The notes: generated from the sequence alone by a model not told the origin. A stretch of DNA of 64,000 bases from Achatina immaculata (GCA_009760885.1 CM019693.1:51168596-51232595), one strand, 5' to 3'; shown: positions 42,276 to 54,480, counted from the stretch's first letter. Numbers and translations are program-made.

Positions 42276-44867
42276 CCAGTTTGACTTATGTCTCTACTTA
42301 CATAGATCTTTCATGTCATGAATGCTTTATACAAATCCCACTATTCCATGTTCTGAATGTTTTATTGACAAAAATCCTACTGTTCCATGTTTTGAGTGTT
42401 TTATTGACAGAAATCCTACTGTTCCATGTTCTGACTGTTTTATTGACAAAAATCCCACTGTTCCATTTTGTGAATGTTTTATTGACAAAAATCCTACTGT
42501 TCCATGTTGTGAATGTTTTATTGACAAAAATCCCACTGTTCCATGTTTTGAGTGTTTTATTGACAGAAATCCTGATGTTCCATGTTCTGAATGTTTTATT
42601 GACAAAAATCCCACTGTTCCATGTTGTGAATGTTTTATTGACAAAAATCCTACTGTTCCATGTTGTGAATGTTTTATTGACAAAAATGTCACTGTTCCAT
42701 GTTTTGAGTGTTTTATTGACAGAAATCCTGATGTTCCATGTTCTGAATGTTTTATTGACAAAAATCCCACTGTTCCATGTTCTGACTGTTTTATTGACAG
42801 AAATCCCACTGTTCCATGTTCTGAATGTTTTATTGACAGAAATCCCACTGTTCCATGTTCTGAATGTTTTATTGACAGAAATCCCACTGTTCCATGTTCT
42901 GAATGTTTTATTGACAGAAATCCCACTGTTCCATGTTTTGAATGTTTTATTGACAAAAATCTCACTGTTCCATGTGCTGAATGTTTTATTGACAAAAATC
43001 TCACTGTTCCATGTGCTGAATGTTTTATTGACAAAAATCCCACTGTTCCATGTTTTGAGTGTTTTATTGACAAAAATCTCACTGTTCCATGTGCTGAATG
43101 TTTTATTGACAAAAATCCCACTGTTCCATGTTCTGAATGTTTTATTGACAAAAATCTCACTGTTCCATGTTGTGAATGTTTTATTGACAAAAATCTCACT
43201 GTTCCATGTTTTGAGTGTTTTATTGACAGAAATCCTGATGTTCCATGTTCTGAATGTTTTATTGACAAAAATCTCACTGTTCCATGTGCTGAATGTTTTA
43301 TTGACAAAAATCCCACTGTTCCATGTTTTGAGTGTTTTATTGACAGAAATCCTGATGTTCCATGTTCTGAATGTTTTATTGACAAAAATCTCACTGTTCC
43401 ATGTGCTGAATGTTTTATTGACAAAAATCCCACTGTTCCATGTTTTGAGTGTTTTATTGACAGAAATCTCACTGTTCCATGTGCTGAATGTTTTATTGAC
43501 AAAAATCCCACTGTTCCATGTTTTGAGTGTTTTATTGACAGAAATCCTGATGTTCCATGTTCTGAATGTTTTATTGACAAAAATCCCACTGTTCCATGTT
43601 GTGAATGTTTTATTGACAAAAATCCTACTGTTCCATGTTGTGAATGTTTTATTGACAAAAATCTCACTGTTCCATGTTTTGAGTGTTTTATTGACAGAAA
43701 TCCTGATGTTCCATGTTTTGAGTGTTTTATTGACAGAAATCCTACTGTTCCATGTTCTGACTGTTTTATTGACAGAAATCCTGATGTTCCATGTTTTGAG
43801 TGTTTTATTGACAGAAATCCCACTGTTCCATGTTCTGAATGTTTTATTGACAGAAATCCCACTGTTCCATGTTCTGAATGTTTTATTGACAGAAATCCCA
43901 CTGTTCCATGTTCTGAATGTTTTATTGACAGAAATCCTACTGTTCCATGTTCTGACTGTTTTATTGACAGAAATCCTGATGTTCCATGTTCTGAATGTTT
44001 TATTGACAAAAATCTCACTGTTCCATGTGCTGAATGTTTTATTGACAAAAATCCCACTGTTCCATGTTTTGAGTGTTTTATTGACAGAAATCTCACTGTT
44101 CCATGTGCTGAATGTTTTATTGACAAAAATCCCACTGTTCCATGTTTTGAGTGTTTTATTGACAGAAATCCTGATGTTCCATGTTCTGAATGTTTTATTG
44201 ACAAAAATCCCACTGTTCCATGTTGTGAATGTTTTATTGACAAAAATCCTACTGTTCCATGTTGTGAATGTTTTATTGACAAAAATCTCACTGTTCCATG
44301 TTTTGAGTGTTTTATTGACAGAAATCCTGATGTTCCATGTTCTGAATGTTTTATTGACAAAAATCCCACTGTTCCATGTTCTGACTGTTTTATTGACAGA
44401 AATCCTGATGTTCCATGTTCTGAATGTTTTATTGACAGAAATCCCACTGTTCCATGTTCTGAATGTTTTATTGACAGAAATCCCACTGTTCCATGTTCTG
44501 AATGTTTTATTGACAGAAATCCCACTGTTCCATGTTCTGAATGTTTTATTGACAGAAATCCCACTGTTCCATGTTTTGAATGTTTTATTGACAGAAATCC
44601 CACTGTTCCATGTTCTGAATGTTTTATTGACAGAAATCCCACTGTTCCATGTTCTGAATGTTTTATTGACAGAAATCCCACTGTTCCATGTTTTGAATGT
44701 TTTATTGACAGAAATCCCACTGTTCCATGTTTTGAATGTTTTATTGACAGAAATCCCACTGTTCCATGTTTTGAATGTTTTATTGACAGAAATCCCACTG
44801 TTCCATGTTTTGAATGTTTTATTGACAGAAATCCCACTGTTCCATGTTTTGAATGTTTTATTGACAG
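42276..44867 (+). repeat. ANKRD13: Array of exon 9 splice acceptors (39-bp unit, ~65 copies); possible giant exon extension
   Basis: Unit ttttattgacag|aaatccca followed by ctgttccatgtnntgaatg. The last copy continues into the conserved exon 9. I count about 65 units: about 35 keep the acceptor AG (gacag) and about 30 have gacaa. The final 13 are all gacag. The frame shared with exon 9 (EIPLFHVLNVLLT per unit) has no stop. It stays open back to 42276, where gttgctacag|ccagtttg offers an acceptor in the phase required by exon 8. The sequence thus allows either ordinary splicing at 44868, inclusion of n x 13 residues, or one 2754-nt exon. Other frames are open too, so openness alone is weak evidence. 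Confidence 0.95.
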
Positions 44868-45029
44868 AAATCCCACTGTTCCATGTGCTGAATGCTCGTA
44901 TCACATTTGGCAACATTCAGGCTAGTGAAAGTGAAGCACAATTTGTAACAATGGTCAAGACACCATCACACATCACCTGCTCAATAGAGGATGAATGTTT
45001 TAACCCACCTGCTAGCTATTGCAGAATTG
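44868..45029 (+). CDS. ANKRD13: ANKRD13 family protein, exon 9
   Basis: With the G from exon 8 it reads EIPLFHVLNARITFGNIQ, matching human EIPLFHVLNARITFGNVNG exactly through FGN. A variable Ser/Glu-rich linker follows, ending PPASYCRIG, where human has IPESYYVQDNG. Donor gaattg|gtgagt, phase 1. The first 26 nt plus the acceptor form the repeating unit of the preceding array. The start at 44868 is the one that gives the conserved family junction. Confidence 0.95.
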
Positions 45030-45084
45030 GTGAGTTTTTTCAGATTCTGTGACCCACTGTCAGGTGTGTTGCTACATGGCATGT

Positions 45085-46880
45085 CAGTAAGTTTGTGTTG
45101 ACTGATTAGCATAAGAGACTAAGTTAGTTTGTGTGTTGACTGATTAGCATAAGAGACTAAGTAAGTTTGTGTTGACTGATTAGCATAAGAGACTAAGTTA
45201 GTTTGTGTGTTGACTGATTAGCATAAGAGACTAAGTAAGTTTGTGTGTTGACTGATTAGCATAAGAGACTAAGTAAGTTTGTGTGTTGACTGATTAGCAT
45301 AAGAGACTAAGTAAGTTTGTGTGTTGACTGATTAGCATAAGAGACTAAGTAAGTTTGTGTGTTGACTGATTAGCATAAGAGACTAAGTAAGTTTGTGTGT
45401 TGACTGATTAGCATAAGAGACTAAGTAAGTTTGTGTTGACTGATTAGCATAAGAGACTAAGTAAGTTTGTGTGTTGACTGATCAGCATAAGAGACTAAGT
45501 AAGTTTGTGTTGACTGATTAGCATAAGAAACTAAGTAAGTTTGTGTTGACTGATTAGCATAAGAGACTAAGTAAGTTTGTGTTGACTGATCAGCATAAGA
45601 GACTAAGTTAGTTTGTTGACTGATCAGCATAAGAGACTAAGTTAGTTTGTGTGCTGACTGATCAGCAAAAGAGACTAAGTTAGTTTGTTGACTGATTAGC
45701 ATAAGAGACTAAGTTAGTTTGTGCGTTGACTGATCAGCATAAGAGACTAAGTTAGTTTGTTGACTGATCAGCATAAGAGACTAAGTTAGTTTGTGCGTTG
45801 ACTGATCAGCATAAGAGACTAAGTTAGTTTGTTGACTGATCAGCATAAGAGACTAAGTTAGTTTGTGTGTTGACTGATTAGCATAAGAGACTAAGTTAGT
45901 TTGTTGACTGATTAGCATAAGAGACTAAGTTAGTTTGTGTGTTGACTGATCAGCATAAGAGACTAAGTTAGTTTGTTGACTGATCAGCATAAGAGACTAA
46001 GTTAGTTTGTGCGTTGACTGATCAGCATAAGAGACTAAGTTAGTTTGTTGACTGATCAGCATAAGAGACTAAGTTAGTTTGTTGACTGATCAGCATAAGA
46101 GACTAAGTTAGTTTGTGTGTTGACTGATTAGCATAAGAGACTAAGTTAGTTTGTTGACTGATCAGCATAAGAGACTAAGTTAGTTTGTGTGTTGACTGAT
46201 CAGCATAAGAGACTAAGTTAGTTTGTTGACTGATCAGCATAAGAGACTAAGTTAGTTTGTGCGTTGACTGATCAGCATAAGAGACTAAGTTAGTTTGTGC
46301 GTTGACTGATCAGCATAAGAGACTAAGTTAGTTTGTTGACTGATCAGCATAAGAGACTAAGTTAGTTTGTTGACTGATCAGCATAAGAGACTAAGTTAGT
46401 TTGTTGACTGATCAGCATAAGAGACTAAGTTAGTTTGTGTGTTGACTGATCAGCATAAGAGACTAAGTTAGTTTGTTGACTGATCAGCATAAGAGACTAA
46501 GTTAGTTTGTTGACTGATCAGCATAAGAGACTAAGTTAGTTTGTTGACTGATCAGCATAAGAGACTAAGTTAGTTTGTGTGTTGACTGATCAGCATAAGA
46601 GGCGAAGTAAGTTTGTGTGTTGACTGATCAGCATAAGAGACTAAGTTAGTTTGTGTGTTGACTGATCAGCATAAGAGGCGAAGTAAGTTTGTGTGTTGAC
46701 TGATCAGCATAAGAGACTAAGTTAGTTTGTGTGTTGACTGATTAGCATAAGAGACTAAGTTAGTTATTTGACTGATTAGCATAAGAGACTAAGTTAGTTT
46801 GTGTGTTGACTTATCAGCATAAGAGACTAATTAAGTTTGTGTTGACTGGTCAGCAAAATAAATTAGAGTTTGTGTTGACT
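45085..46880. repeat. 32-38-bp minisatellite (tgactgattagcataagaga), ~52 copies
   Basis: Unit gttgactgatcagcataaga then gactaagttagttt(gtgt). Two length classes alternate in the right two thirds. The array is interrupted by LINE A insertions at about 46885 and resumes at 48290-48400. Confidence 0.94.
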
Positions 46881-46885
46881 GGTCA

Positions 46886-47890
46886 TTCATTCATTTGCAT
46901 GTCTCTTGCGGAACTTTGCCTCCCTAACAGCACTCCTGTAGGTCTCTCGGTTGTGAGCAAGATGGCCTGCTGCTGATGCATCCATTTGCAGATCATCAAC
47001 GATGTCTTGCAGCCATCTTCGCCTTGGTCTTCTTCACTTTCTTTCTCCCATTATGTACCCTTCCAAGACGGTTTTCTCTAGATATGACGTTTAATGTATC
47101 CAAAATATTTTAAGTTTTCTCTCTTTAATCCTCTTTACTAGCCAGCCTTCTTCAGTATTAAATTCTTGTAGAATGGATATATTTGTTCTTTTTTGTGTCC
47201 ATGATATTTGAAGAACTCTTCTGTAGCATTTACATTCAAAGACATTTATGTGTTTCTCAGCTGCTTTGTTAAGTGTCCAGGTCTCACAGGCATATGTTGA
47301 GATGAGAAAGATGCAAGCCCTTAAAAATCTTATTTTTGTAGTTCTGTCTGTTCCTCTCCACAGATTCTTTATTTGTTTTACTTTCTGAAGAGCAATAGAT
47401 GTCCTCCTTTTAATTTCCCTCATTGTATCTCCATTATTAGTTATTAGTGATCCAAGATATTCAAAACTCTCCACTTCTTCCAGTTTTTCCTCATTGATAG
47501 ATATATCAGCTGCCTTGTTTGTTTTGTCAGTTGTCATCAATTTAATTTTCTTTGCATTAAGATGAGGTTTTGCTCTTCACTATTCTTACAGACTGACATA
47601 ATTTTTTCCATTCCTTTCTGTGTTGTGGACAGCAATACTGTGTCATCAGCATATCTAATCTCTGGTATTTCATAACCTCCAATTGTTATGGCATTGTATG
47701 GTGACAATATGCACCCCTGATGGACCCCTTGTTTTATGTCAAACCAAGTTGTTGTTTCACCATTTATTCTTACTGCTGCTTGTTGGTCTAGATACAGCAG
47801 TGATGCTAATTGTATCAAATGTGTTGGAAATCCCATTTTTTTCTATTATTTCCCAAAGTTTCTGGTGTTGTGCACAATCAGATGCCTTTG
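46886..47890 (-). mobile_element. LINE fragment (family A), second copy
   Basis: On the - strand: GFPTHLIQLASLLYLDQQAA, RINGETTTWFDIKQGVHQGC (motif B), then GYEIPEIRYADDTVLLSTTQ (catalytic DD), EEVESFEYLGSLITNNGDTM, YACETWTLNKAAEKHINVFE. The 3' end matches 1248-2180 and has an (attc)n tail. A frameshift lies just after the YADD region. It is more complete on the 5' side than the copy at 1248 and serves as its reference. Confidence 0.88.
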
Positions 47891-47894
47891 AATA

Positions 47895-48300
47895 GTCTCA
47901 TTCATTCATTCATTTGCATGTCCCCTGCGGAACTTTGCCTCCCAAACAGCACTCCTGTAGGCCTCTCGGTTGTGAGCAAGATGGCCTGCTGCTGATGCAT
48001 CCATTTGCAGATCATCAACGATGTCTTGCAGCCATCTTCGAAGATATTCAAAACTCCACTTCTTCCAGTTTTTTTAATAGTATATAAAGGCTAAATATAG
48101 ATTCACACTAAACTCTCTGCATTTCTCTATTATCAATCTTATATTGAATATATGATCTCTTGATCCTCTTCCTTGCCTGAAACCAGCTTGGACCAGATTG
48201 ACTTCTTCTATTTTCTTACGAAGTCTACCCATTATGATTTTTAACAGAATTTTACTGGCATGACTAATCAGGGCAACAGTTCTGTAGTTTGTTGACTGGT
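47895..48300 (-). mobile_element. LINE family A, third copy with internal deletion
   Basis: 47895-48045 repeats the 3' end with its own (attc)n tail. It then jumps to the ttcaaaactccacttcttcc segment and to an upstream RT segment (48075-48300), which reads on the - strand RTVALISHASKILLKIIMGR, KIEEVNLVQAGFRQGRGSRD. The presence of two separate 3' tails shows two insertions in the same orientation, the left one into or beside the right one. Confidence 0.8.
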
Positions 48301-48494
48301 CAGCAAAAGAGATTAAATAAGTTTGTGTTGACTTATCAGAACCAGGTTTAAGTAAATTTGTGTTGACTGGTCAGAACCTAGTCTAAGTAGGCTTGTGTTG
48401 TTTTATCGTTATAATGGCTGTTAATGTCAGGTCCCTTGGATAAACTATGTTTTACATATTCATTTTCTTTTCTGAATTTTATATACAAACCTGG
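48300..48494. other. Residual units of the 45085 satellite and unique sequence
   Basis: gttgactggtcag-like units to about 48390, then unique AT-rich sequence. Confidence 0.6.
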
Positions 48495-48765
48495 CAAAGA
48501 CCAATCCCATCCCATGTCACAGAAATGAGTACACAATCTTCAGGTTACACACCACCCACAGTGAGCACTTACACAGAGTGACCGCTGACCACGCACCACG
48601 CTGCATGCTCAGCATCAATCAAGAAGAAACTGTTAAGCACCACTTTCTGGACTACAGTGCATTGAAAGATCTTCAGAAGGACCTGATATCACAAAATTCC
48701 TCCATCACCAACATTCTGTATGGAAGTGTAGCGCAGCTGGAAAAGACTTGTACATTCCACTGTCG
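48495..48765 (+). mobile_element. LINE C-terminal fragment (unassigned family)
   Basis: One frame reads FRLHTTHSEHLHRVTADHAP, RCMLSINQEETVKHHFLDYS, ILYGSVAQLEKTCTF. This resembles the RLRTGHxxLNxHLxRI...C...ETxxHxLLxC ending found after RNase H or RT in some LINEs. Most of the Cys residues of that motif are missing here. It runs directly into the 37-bp satellite. Confidence 0.5.
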
Positions 48766-49215
48766 GACACAAGGGAAAAAAGATTTATATAATCCACTCT
48801 CTGACACAAGGGAAAAAGATTTATACATTCCACTATCTGACAAAAGAGAAAAAAGATTTATACATTCTACTGTCTGACACAAGAGAAAAACAAAGATTTA
48901 TACATTCCATAATCTGATATAAAAGAAAAAAGATTTATATATTCCATGATCTGGCATAAAAGAAAAAAGATTTATATGTTCCATGATCTGACACAAGAGA
49001 AAAAAAAATTTATACTTTCCACTATCTGACACAAGAGAAAAAAAAATTTATACTTTCCACTATCTGACACAAGAAAAAAAAAAGATGTATACATTCATTG
49101 ATCTGACACAAAAGAAAAAAGATTTATACATTCCATTATCTGACACAAGGGAAAAAAGATTTATATATTCCACTATCTGACACAAGGGAGAAAAGATTTA
49201 TACTTTCCACTATCT
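48766..49215. repeat. ~37-bp minisatellite (gatttatacattccac), ~12 copies
   Basis: Unit gatttatacattccactatc then tgacacaagggaaaaaa. Poly-A length varies. The same family resumes at 53225 and 55395 on the far side of LINE F material, as if split by insertions. Confidence 0.9.
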
Positions 49216-49217
49216 GT

Positions 49218-49310
49218 CTTTTATGTGCCGAAGGTCATGGAAAATATGGACCTAACACCGTATTCCCCAACCTGCCTTAATGGCATGGAAATGGGAATTT
49301 TACTTTTTAC
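49218..49310 (+). repeat. ~95-bp dispersed repeat, copy 3
   Basis: tgccgaaggtcatggaaaat and cctaacaccgtattccccaa match the element at 32312 and 34038 and the reversed one at 58343. Confidence 0.75.
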
Positions 49311-49317
49311 TGTCTGG

Positions 49318-51460
49318 TCATTATCATCATCATGTGCCATTCAAGTTGGCATTGGCTGTTATGCTTCTCCAGAGTACACGATCCTTCATGCAGGCCATCA
49401 GTTCAGTTGGTGATCTCCTCTCACACCATCCCGTCAGACTGTCCAGTATCATTTCTCTTGGTCTTTCTCTTGATCTTCTTCCTTCTATTTTTCCTTTTAT
49501 TATAATATTTTCAGTGCTCCCTTTTCTGCTGCTTCCAATGATTTTTGTGCAGACCTGCCTATTGTCCATGATTCACTTCCATATAACAAGATAGGTTCAA
49601 TATAGCATTTTAAGACTCATTTTCTAACATTCATTGATAAGGATGTGTTGCATAATATGTTTCTCATTCTCTGAAATGCAGTCTTTGCTTGGTCTATTCT
49701 GTTCCTAATTTCTGTTCTGCATTTCCCATCTGAAGTTATTACTGCTCCAAGGTATTTGAATTTCTGCACCTGCTTTAGAATAGTTCCATTTAATTTTATA
49801 CTGCATGTTGGTGGATTTTGTTTCTTAGATATAACCATAGTCTCTGTCTTTTTTATTTTTAAAGTAAGGCCTTTCTGTTCACTGTCTTTGGTGACTTTAT
49901 CCATGAGATTGTGCAGGTCTTGTTGGTTCTCAGCTATCAGTACTGTGTCGTCAGCATACCGAAGGTTGTTAATATTGTATCCTCCAATTTTTATGCCTGG
50001 TTCTGTGATGATCATTCTTAGAATATTCTCACTGTACAGTGAAAAAAGGTCTGGAGATAGTACACATCCTTGTCGCCCCCCTTGTTTTAAAGGTTGATAT
50101 TTTGCAGTTCTATTTTCAACTCAAATTGCTGCTTCTTGGTGCCAGTATAGATGTTTTACAATCCTCAGGTCTTTACCGTCTATATTGATATCTTCAAGCA
50201 TTTTAATAATTTCATTATGTTTCACCTTGTCGAATGCCTTGGTGTAATCAGTGAAGCATAAGTAGAGATCTTTCTGTACTTCTAAAGCTCTTTCTGTTAG
50301 TGTTCGTAAAACATAAATGGCATTGTGTGTTCCCTTTCCTTCAACAAATCCAAACTGTTCATCTGCTATTTTCATTTTTATCTTTTTCCTTGTTCTTCTC
50401 ATAATAATTCTCAGAAGTAACGTCATTATGTGACATGAGAGGCTGATAGTCCGGTGGTCGTCACATTCCTTTGCACCTGGTTTCTTTGGTAGTGCTATAA
50501 ACGTGGATTTAATCAGGTCACTGGGCATATAACCACTGTTGTAAATGTCATTCAGTAACTTGGTTATTATTTTTATTTCTATCTCCTCTAGCGCCTCTGT
50601 TTCTTCTGTTGTTATATTATCAGGCCCAGTTGCTTTTCCTTTCTTCATGTGTTTGATGGCATCTATGATTTCATCTTCAAGTATTGGTGGTCCATCACAG
50701 TTTTCAGTATCTGGTGTTAATTCTGGTCTTTCTTCTCCATATAGCTCACCAACATACTCTGTCCACATTGTCTTCTTTTTCCATTACCATTTTACCATCT
50801 TTTGATTTCAGGCATCTTGTGGTATATTTTGTTTTCCTGCCTGTGAGTTCACTAATTCATTTGTGCATGTTTTTTCTGTCTTTATTATGAAAGTCCTCTA
50901 TTTGTCTGCACTGTTCATTTAACCACACTTCCTTTGCTTCTTTGCATTTGCGTCTTATTTCTTTATTTATCTTGGTATATTTTTCTTGGTTATTTTTACT
51001 CCTCCTTCTCTTGTCCATCAGTTCTAAAATGTCGTCTGTCATCCATTTATTTTTAGAGGCTTCTTTTTTTGGTGGTATTATCTCCTTAACAGTTTGGTGG
51101 ATAGAATCTCTTAACATTTCCCCATTGTTCATCTATACTATTTATCTTTGCTATTGAGTTGTATCTATTTGTTATAATAACTCTGTATTGTTCTCGCAGT
51201 TCTTGGTCATTTTTAAGGAGTTCTGTATTCAGGTTGATGCTTCTCTTTTCTGCCTGCTTTCTTTAACTTTATTCTAATTTTTCCACACAGTGGGTCATGA
51301 TCACTATTGCAATCAGTTCCTGGCATGGTTTTTGTTATCAGTAATGCATTCTGGAATCGTTTTTTTATTAATACGTAGTCTATCTGATTACAAGTCTTTT
51401 TGTCTGGGCTGCACCACGTTGCCAGTCTTTGGGGATGTTGTTTAAACCAGGTGTTTTAAA
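49318..51460 (-). mobile_element. LINE (family F): endonuclease C-terminus, reverse transcriptase, C-terminal domain
   Basis: From 51460 on the - strand: TWFKQHPQRLATWCSPDKKT, CNQIDYVLIKK and GTDCNSDHD (apurinic-type endonuclease with the SDH catalytic end). Then KNKWMTDDILELMDKRRRSK and WTEYVGELYG. RT follows: MKKGKATGPDNIT, LPKKPGAKECDDHRTISLSC, EQFGFVEGKGTHNAIYVLRT, CFTDYTKAFDKVKHNEI. After a frame break come LRYADDTVLIAENQQDLHNL and KFKYLGAVITSDGKCRTEI, and after a ~250-nt deletion ENIIIKGKIEGRRSRERPRE. The 3' tail is gat-rich. It is the most complete LINE in the window but has stops and frame changes. Confidence 0.9.
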
Positions 51461-51499
51461 CAACCATGCTATATATATACTGAAAAAAGAAGCCCTTAA

Positions 51500-52310
51500 A
51501 AATAAATAATAATTAGTGTATAAGTATATAACTATACTTAAAAATAAATGGATGACAGACAACATCTTAGGACTGATGGACAAGAGAAGGAGGAGTAAAA
51601 ATAACCAAGAAAAATATACCAAGATAAATAAAGAAAGAAGATGCAGATGCAGAGAAGCAAAGGAAGTGTGGTTAAATGAAAGGTGCAGACAAATAGAGGA
51701 CTTTCATAATAAAGACAGCAAAAACATGCACAAATGAATTAGTGAACTCACAGGCAGGAAAACAAAATATACCATAGGGTGCCTGAAATCAAAAGAAGAT
51801 AAAATGTTAATGGGAAAAGAAGACATTGTGGACAGGTGGACAGAGTACGTCGGTGAGCTATATGGAGGAGAAAGACCAGAATTAACACCAGATACTGAAA
51901 ACTGTGATGGACCACCAATACTTGAAGATGAAATCATAGATGCCATCAAACACATGAAGAAAGGAAAAGCAACTGGACCTGATAATATAACAATATAAGA
52001 AATAGAGGCGCTAAAGGAGATAAAAATAAAAATAATAACCAAGTTACTGAATGACATTTACAACTGTGGTTATATGCCCAGTGACCTGCTTAAATCCATG
52101 TTTATAGCACTACCAAAGAAACCAGGTGCAAAGGAATATGATGAACACCAGACTATCAGCCTCTCATGTCACATAACGAAGCTACTTCTGAGAATTATTA
52201 TGAGAAGAACAAGGAAACAGATAAAAATAGAAATAGCAGATGATCAGTTTGTATTTGTTGAATGAAATGGAACACACAATGTCATTTATGCTTTACAAAC
52301 AAAATCTCCC
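51500..52310 (+). mobile_element. LINE (family F) RT N-terminal part, + strand, copy 1
   Basis: KNKWMTDNILGLMDKRRRSK, EDIVDRWTEYVGELYGGERP, IKHMKKGKATGPDNITI, then a stop, then LPKKPGAKEYDEHQTISLSC, ADDQFVFVE and stop. It is the same region as the - strand element at 50121-51132 in opposite orientation, and ends before the catalytic YADD motif. Dead. Confidence 0.87.
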
Positions 52311-52354
52311 GTGACTATGGTAACTTCATGTGACTTTGTGTGTTTTAGGGCATT

Positions 52355-53225
52355 CTCTATCATCATCATCATCAGGTGCCGTGCCGACTGGCATTGGCTA
52401 TTATGCTTCTCCAGAGTACCCGATCCTTCATGCAGGCCATCAGTTCAGTTGATGATCTCCTCTCACACCATACCGTCAGACTGTCCAGTATCATTTCTCT
52501 TGGTCTTCCTCTTGATCTTCTTCCTTCTATTTTTCCTGTTGTTATAATATTTTCAATGCCCCCTCTTCTCATTGCATGTCCTATGCAAGTACATTGTCTC
52601 TCTCTTATCTTTCTGACAAGGTTTTTTGACTCTCCAGCTCTTCTCATACATTCTTCATTAGTTATTTTTGCTGTCCAGGGAATTCGCAACATTCTTCTAA
52701 TAAACCACATTTCTGCTGCTTCCAATGATTTTTGTGCAGACTTGCCTATTGTCCATGATTCACTTCCATATAACAAGATAGGTTCAATATAGCATTTTAG
52801 GACTCGTTTTCTAACATTCATTGATAAAGATGTGTTGGCTAATATGTTTCTCATTCTCTGAAATGCAGTCTTTGCTTGACCTATTCTGTTCCTAATTTCT
52901 GTTCTGCATTTCCCATCTGAAGTTATTACTGCTCCAAGGTATTTGAATTTCTGCACCTGCTTTAGAATGGTTCCATTTAATTTAATACTGCATGCTGGTG
53001 GATTCTCTATGTCATTATAAAATAGCTGTACATCTTCTTCGGAACTTTCAGATGTTGGAGCGTACACTTGTATAATATTTATGTTTATTGGTCGTCCTTT
53101 CAGTTGGGCTAGCAGGACGTGGTCCGAGATGTTCAGATATCCTACAGTTGTCCTTGCTGTTTATTTGTCAAATATTATTCCTACTCCTCGTTCATGTTTC
53201 TCACTTCCTGAATATATTATTGTAT
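52355..53225 (-). mobile_element. LINE (family F) 3' part fused to an endonuclease fragment, copy 1
   Basis: Open on the - strand from 53067 to 52372. It begins with NIIQVYAPTSESSEEDVQLF (endonuclease) and switches at YNDIE|NPPACSIKLNG to the post-YADD region, then KFKYLGAVITSDGKCRTEIR, GSESWTIGKSAQKSLEAAEM, KIEGRRSRGRPREMILDSLT. The RT core is missing by internal deletion, but the frame is maintained across the join. EKHERGVGIIFDK lies upstream (53150-53225) after one stop. The gat-rich 3' tail is at 52355-52372. Confidence 0.87.
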
Positions 53226-53475
53226 ATCTAACTATCTGGTACAAGGAAAAAAGATTTATACATTCCATTATCTGACACAAGGGAAAAAATATTTATACAT
53301 TCCATTATCTGACACAAGGGAAAAAATATTTATACATTCCATTATCTGACACAAGGGAAAAAATATTTATACATTCCATTATCTGACACAAGGGAAACAA
53401 GATTTATACGTTCCACTATCTGACACAAGGGAGAAAAAGATTTATATATTCCACTGTCTGACACAAGGGGAAAAG
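53225..53475. repeat. 37-bp minisatellite, second block, ~6 copies
   Basis: Same family as 48766-49215 (cattccattatctgacacaa with ggg and a poly-A stretch). Duplicated at 55395-55645. Confidence 0.9.
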
Positions 53476-53524
53476 AGTGAAAACTTATAAACCTAAGGAT
53501 CAGGAAAATCAGAGTTAACGGAAA

Positions 53525-53660
53525 TTTTATGTTGATGATTAGTTTTGTGGTAAGTCAGGTGTGTTGATGATTAGTTTTGTGTTAAGTCTAGTGTGTTGAT
53601 GATTAGTTTTGTGTTAAGTCTAGTGTGTTGATGATTAGTTTTGTGTTAAGTCTAGTGTGT
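53525..53660. repeat. 31-bp minisatellite, left block truncated by duplication
   Basis: Four units of gttgatgattagttttgtgt then taagtctagt. The array breaks at the junction of the 2169-bp tandem duplication and resumes at 55695. Confidence 0.9.
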
Positions 53661-54480
53661 GAAGCCCTTAAAAATAAATAATAATTAGTGTATAAGTATA
53701 TAACTATACTTAAAAATAAATGGATGACAGACAACATCTTAGGACTGATGGACAAGAGAAGGAGTAAAAATAACCAAGAAAAATATACCAAGATAAATAA
53801 AGAAAGAAGATGCAGATGCAGAGAAGCAAAGGAAGTGTGGTTAAATGAAAGGTGCAGACAAATAGAGGACTTTCATAATAAAGACAGCAAAAACATGCAC
53901 AAATGAATTAGTGAACTCACAGGCAGGAAAACAAAATATACCATAGGGTGCCTGAAATCAAAAGAAGATAAAATGTTAATGGGAAAAGAAGACATTGTGG
54001 ACAGGTGGACAGAGTACGTCGGTGAGCTATATGGAGGAGAAAGACCAGAATTAACACCAGATACTGAAAACTGTGATGGACCACCAATACTTGAAGATGA
54101 AATCATAGATGCCATCAAACACATGAAGAAAGGAAAAGCAACTGGACCTGATAATATAACAATATAAGAAATAGAGGCGCTAAAGGAGATAAAAATAAAA
54201 ATAATAACCAAGTTACTGAATGACATTTACAACTGTGGTTATATGCCCAGTGACCTGCTTAAATCCATGTTTATAGCACTACCAAAGAAACCAGGTGCAA
54301 AGGAATATGATGAACACCAGACTATCAGCCTCTCATGTCACATAACGAAGCTACTTCTGAGAATTATTATGAGAAGAACAAGGAAACAGATAAAAATAGA
54401 AATAGCAGATGATCAGTTTGTATTTGTTGAATGAAATGGAACACACAATGTCATTTATGCTTTACAAACAAAATCTCCCG
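53660..54480 (+). mobile_element. LINE (family F) RT N-terminal part, + strand, copy 2
   Basis: Duplicate of 51490-52310 at offset 2169 bp, differing by one 3-bp deletion (one Arg codon of KRRRSK) and little else. Confidence 0.88.

Noticed and set aside
42316..44916. - strand 866- and 849-codon frames over the 39-bp array
   Set aside because: They are antisense shadows; only the + frame connects to conserved exon 9.
51500..53225. Classical LINE twin-priming inversion
   Set aside because: In twin priming the inverted 5' part should lie beyond the 5' end of the 3' part; here the + strand half lies on the side of the 3' tail.
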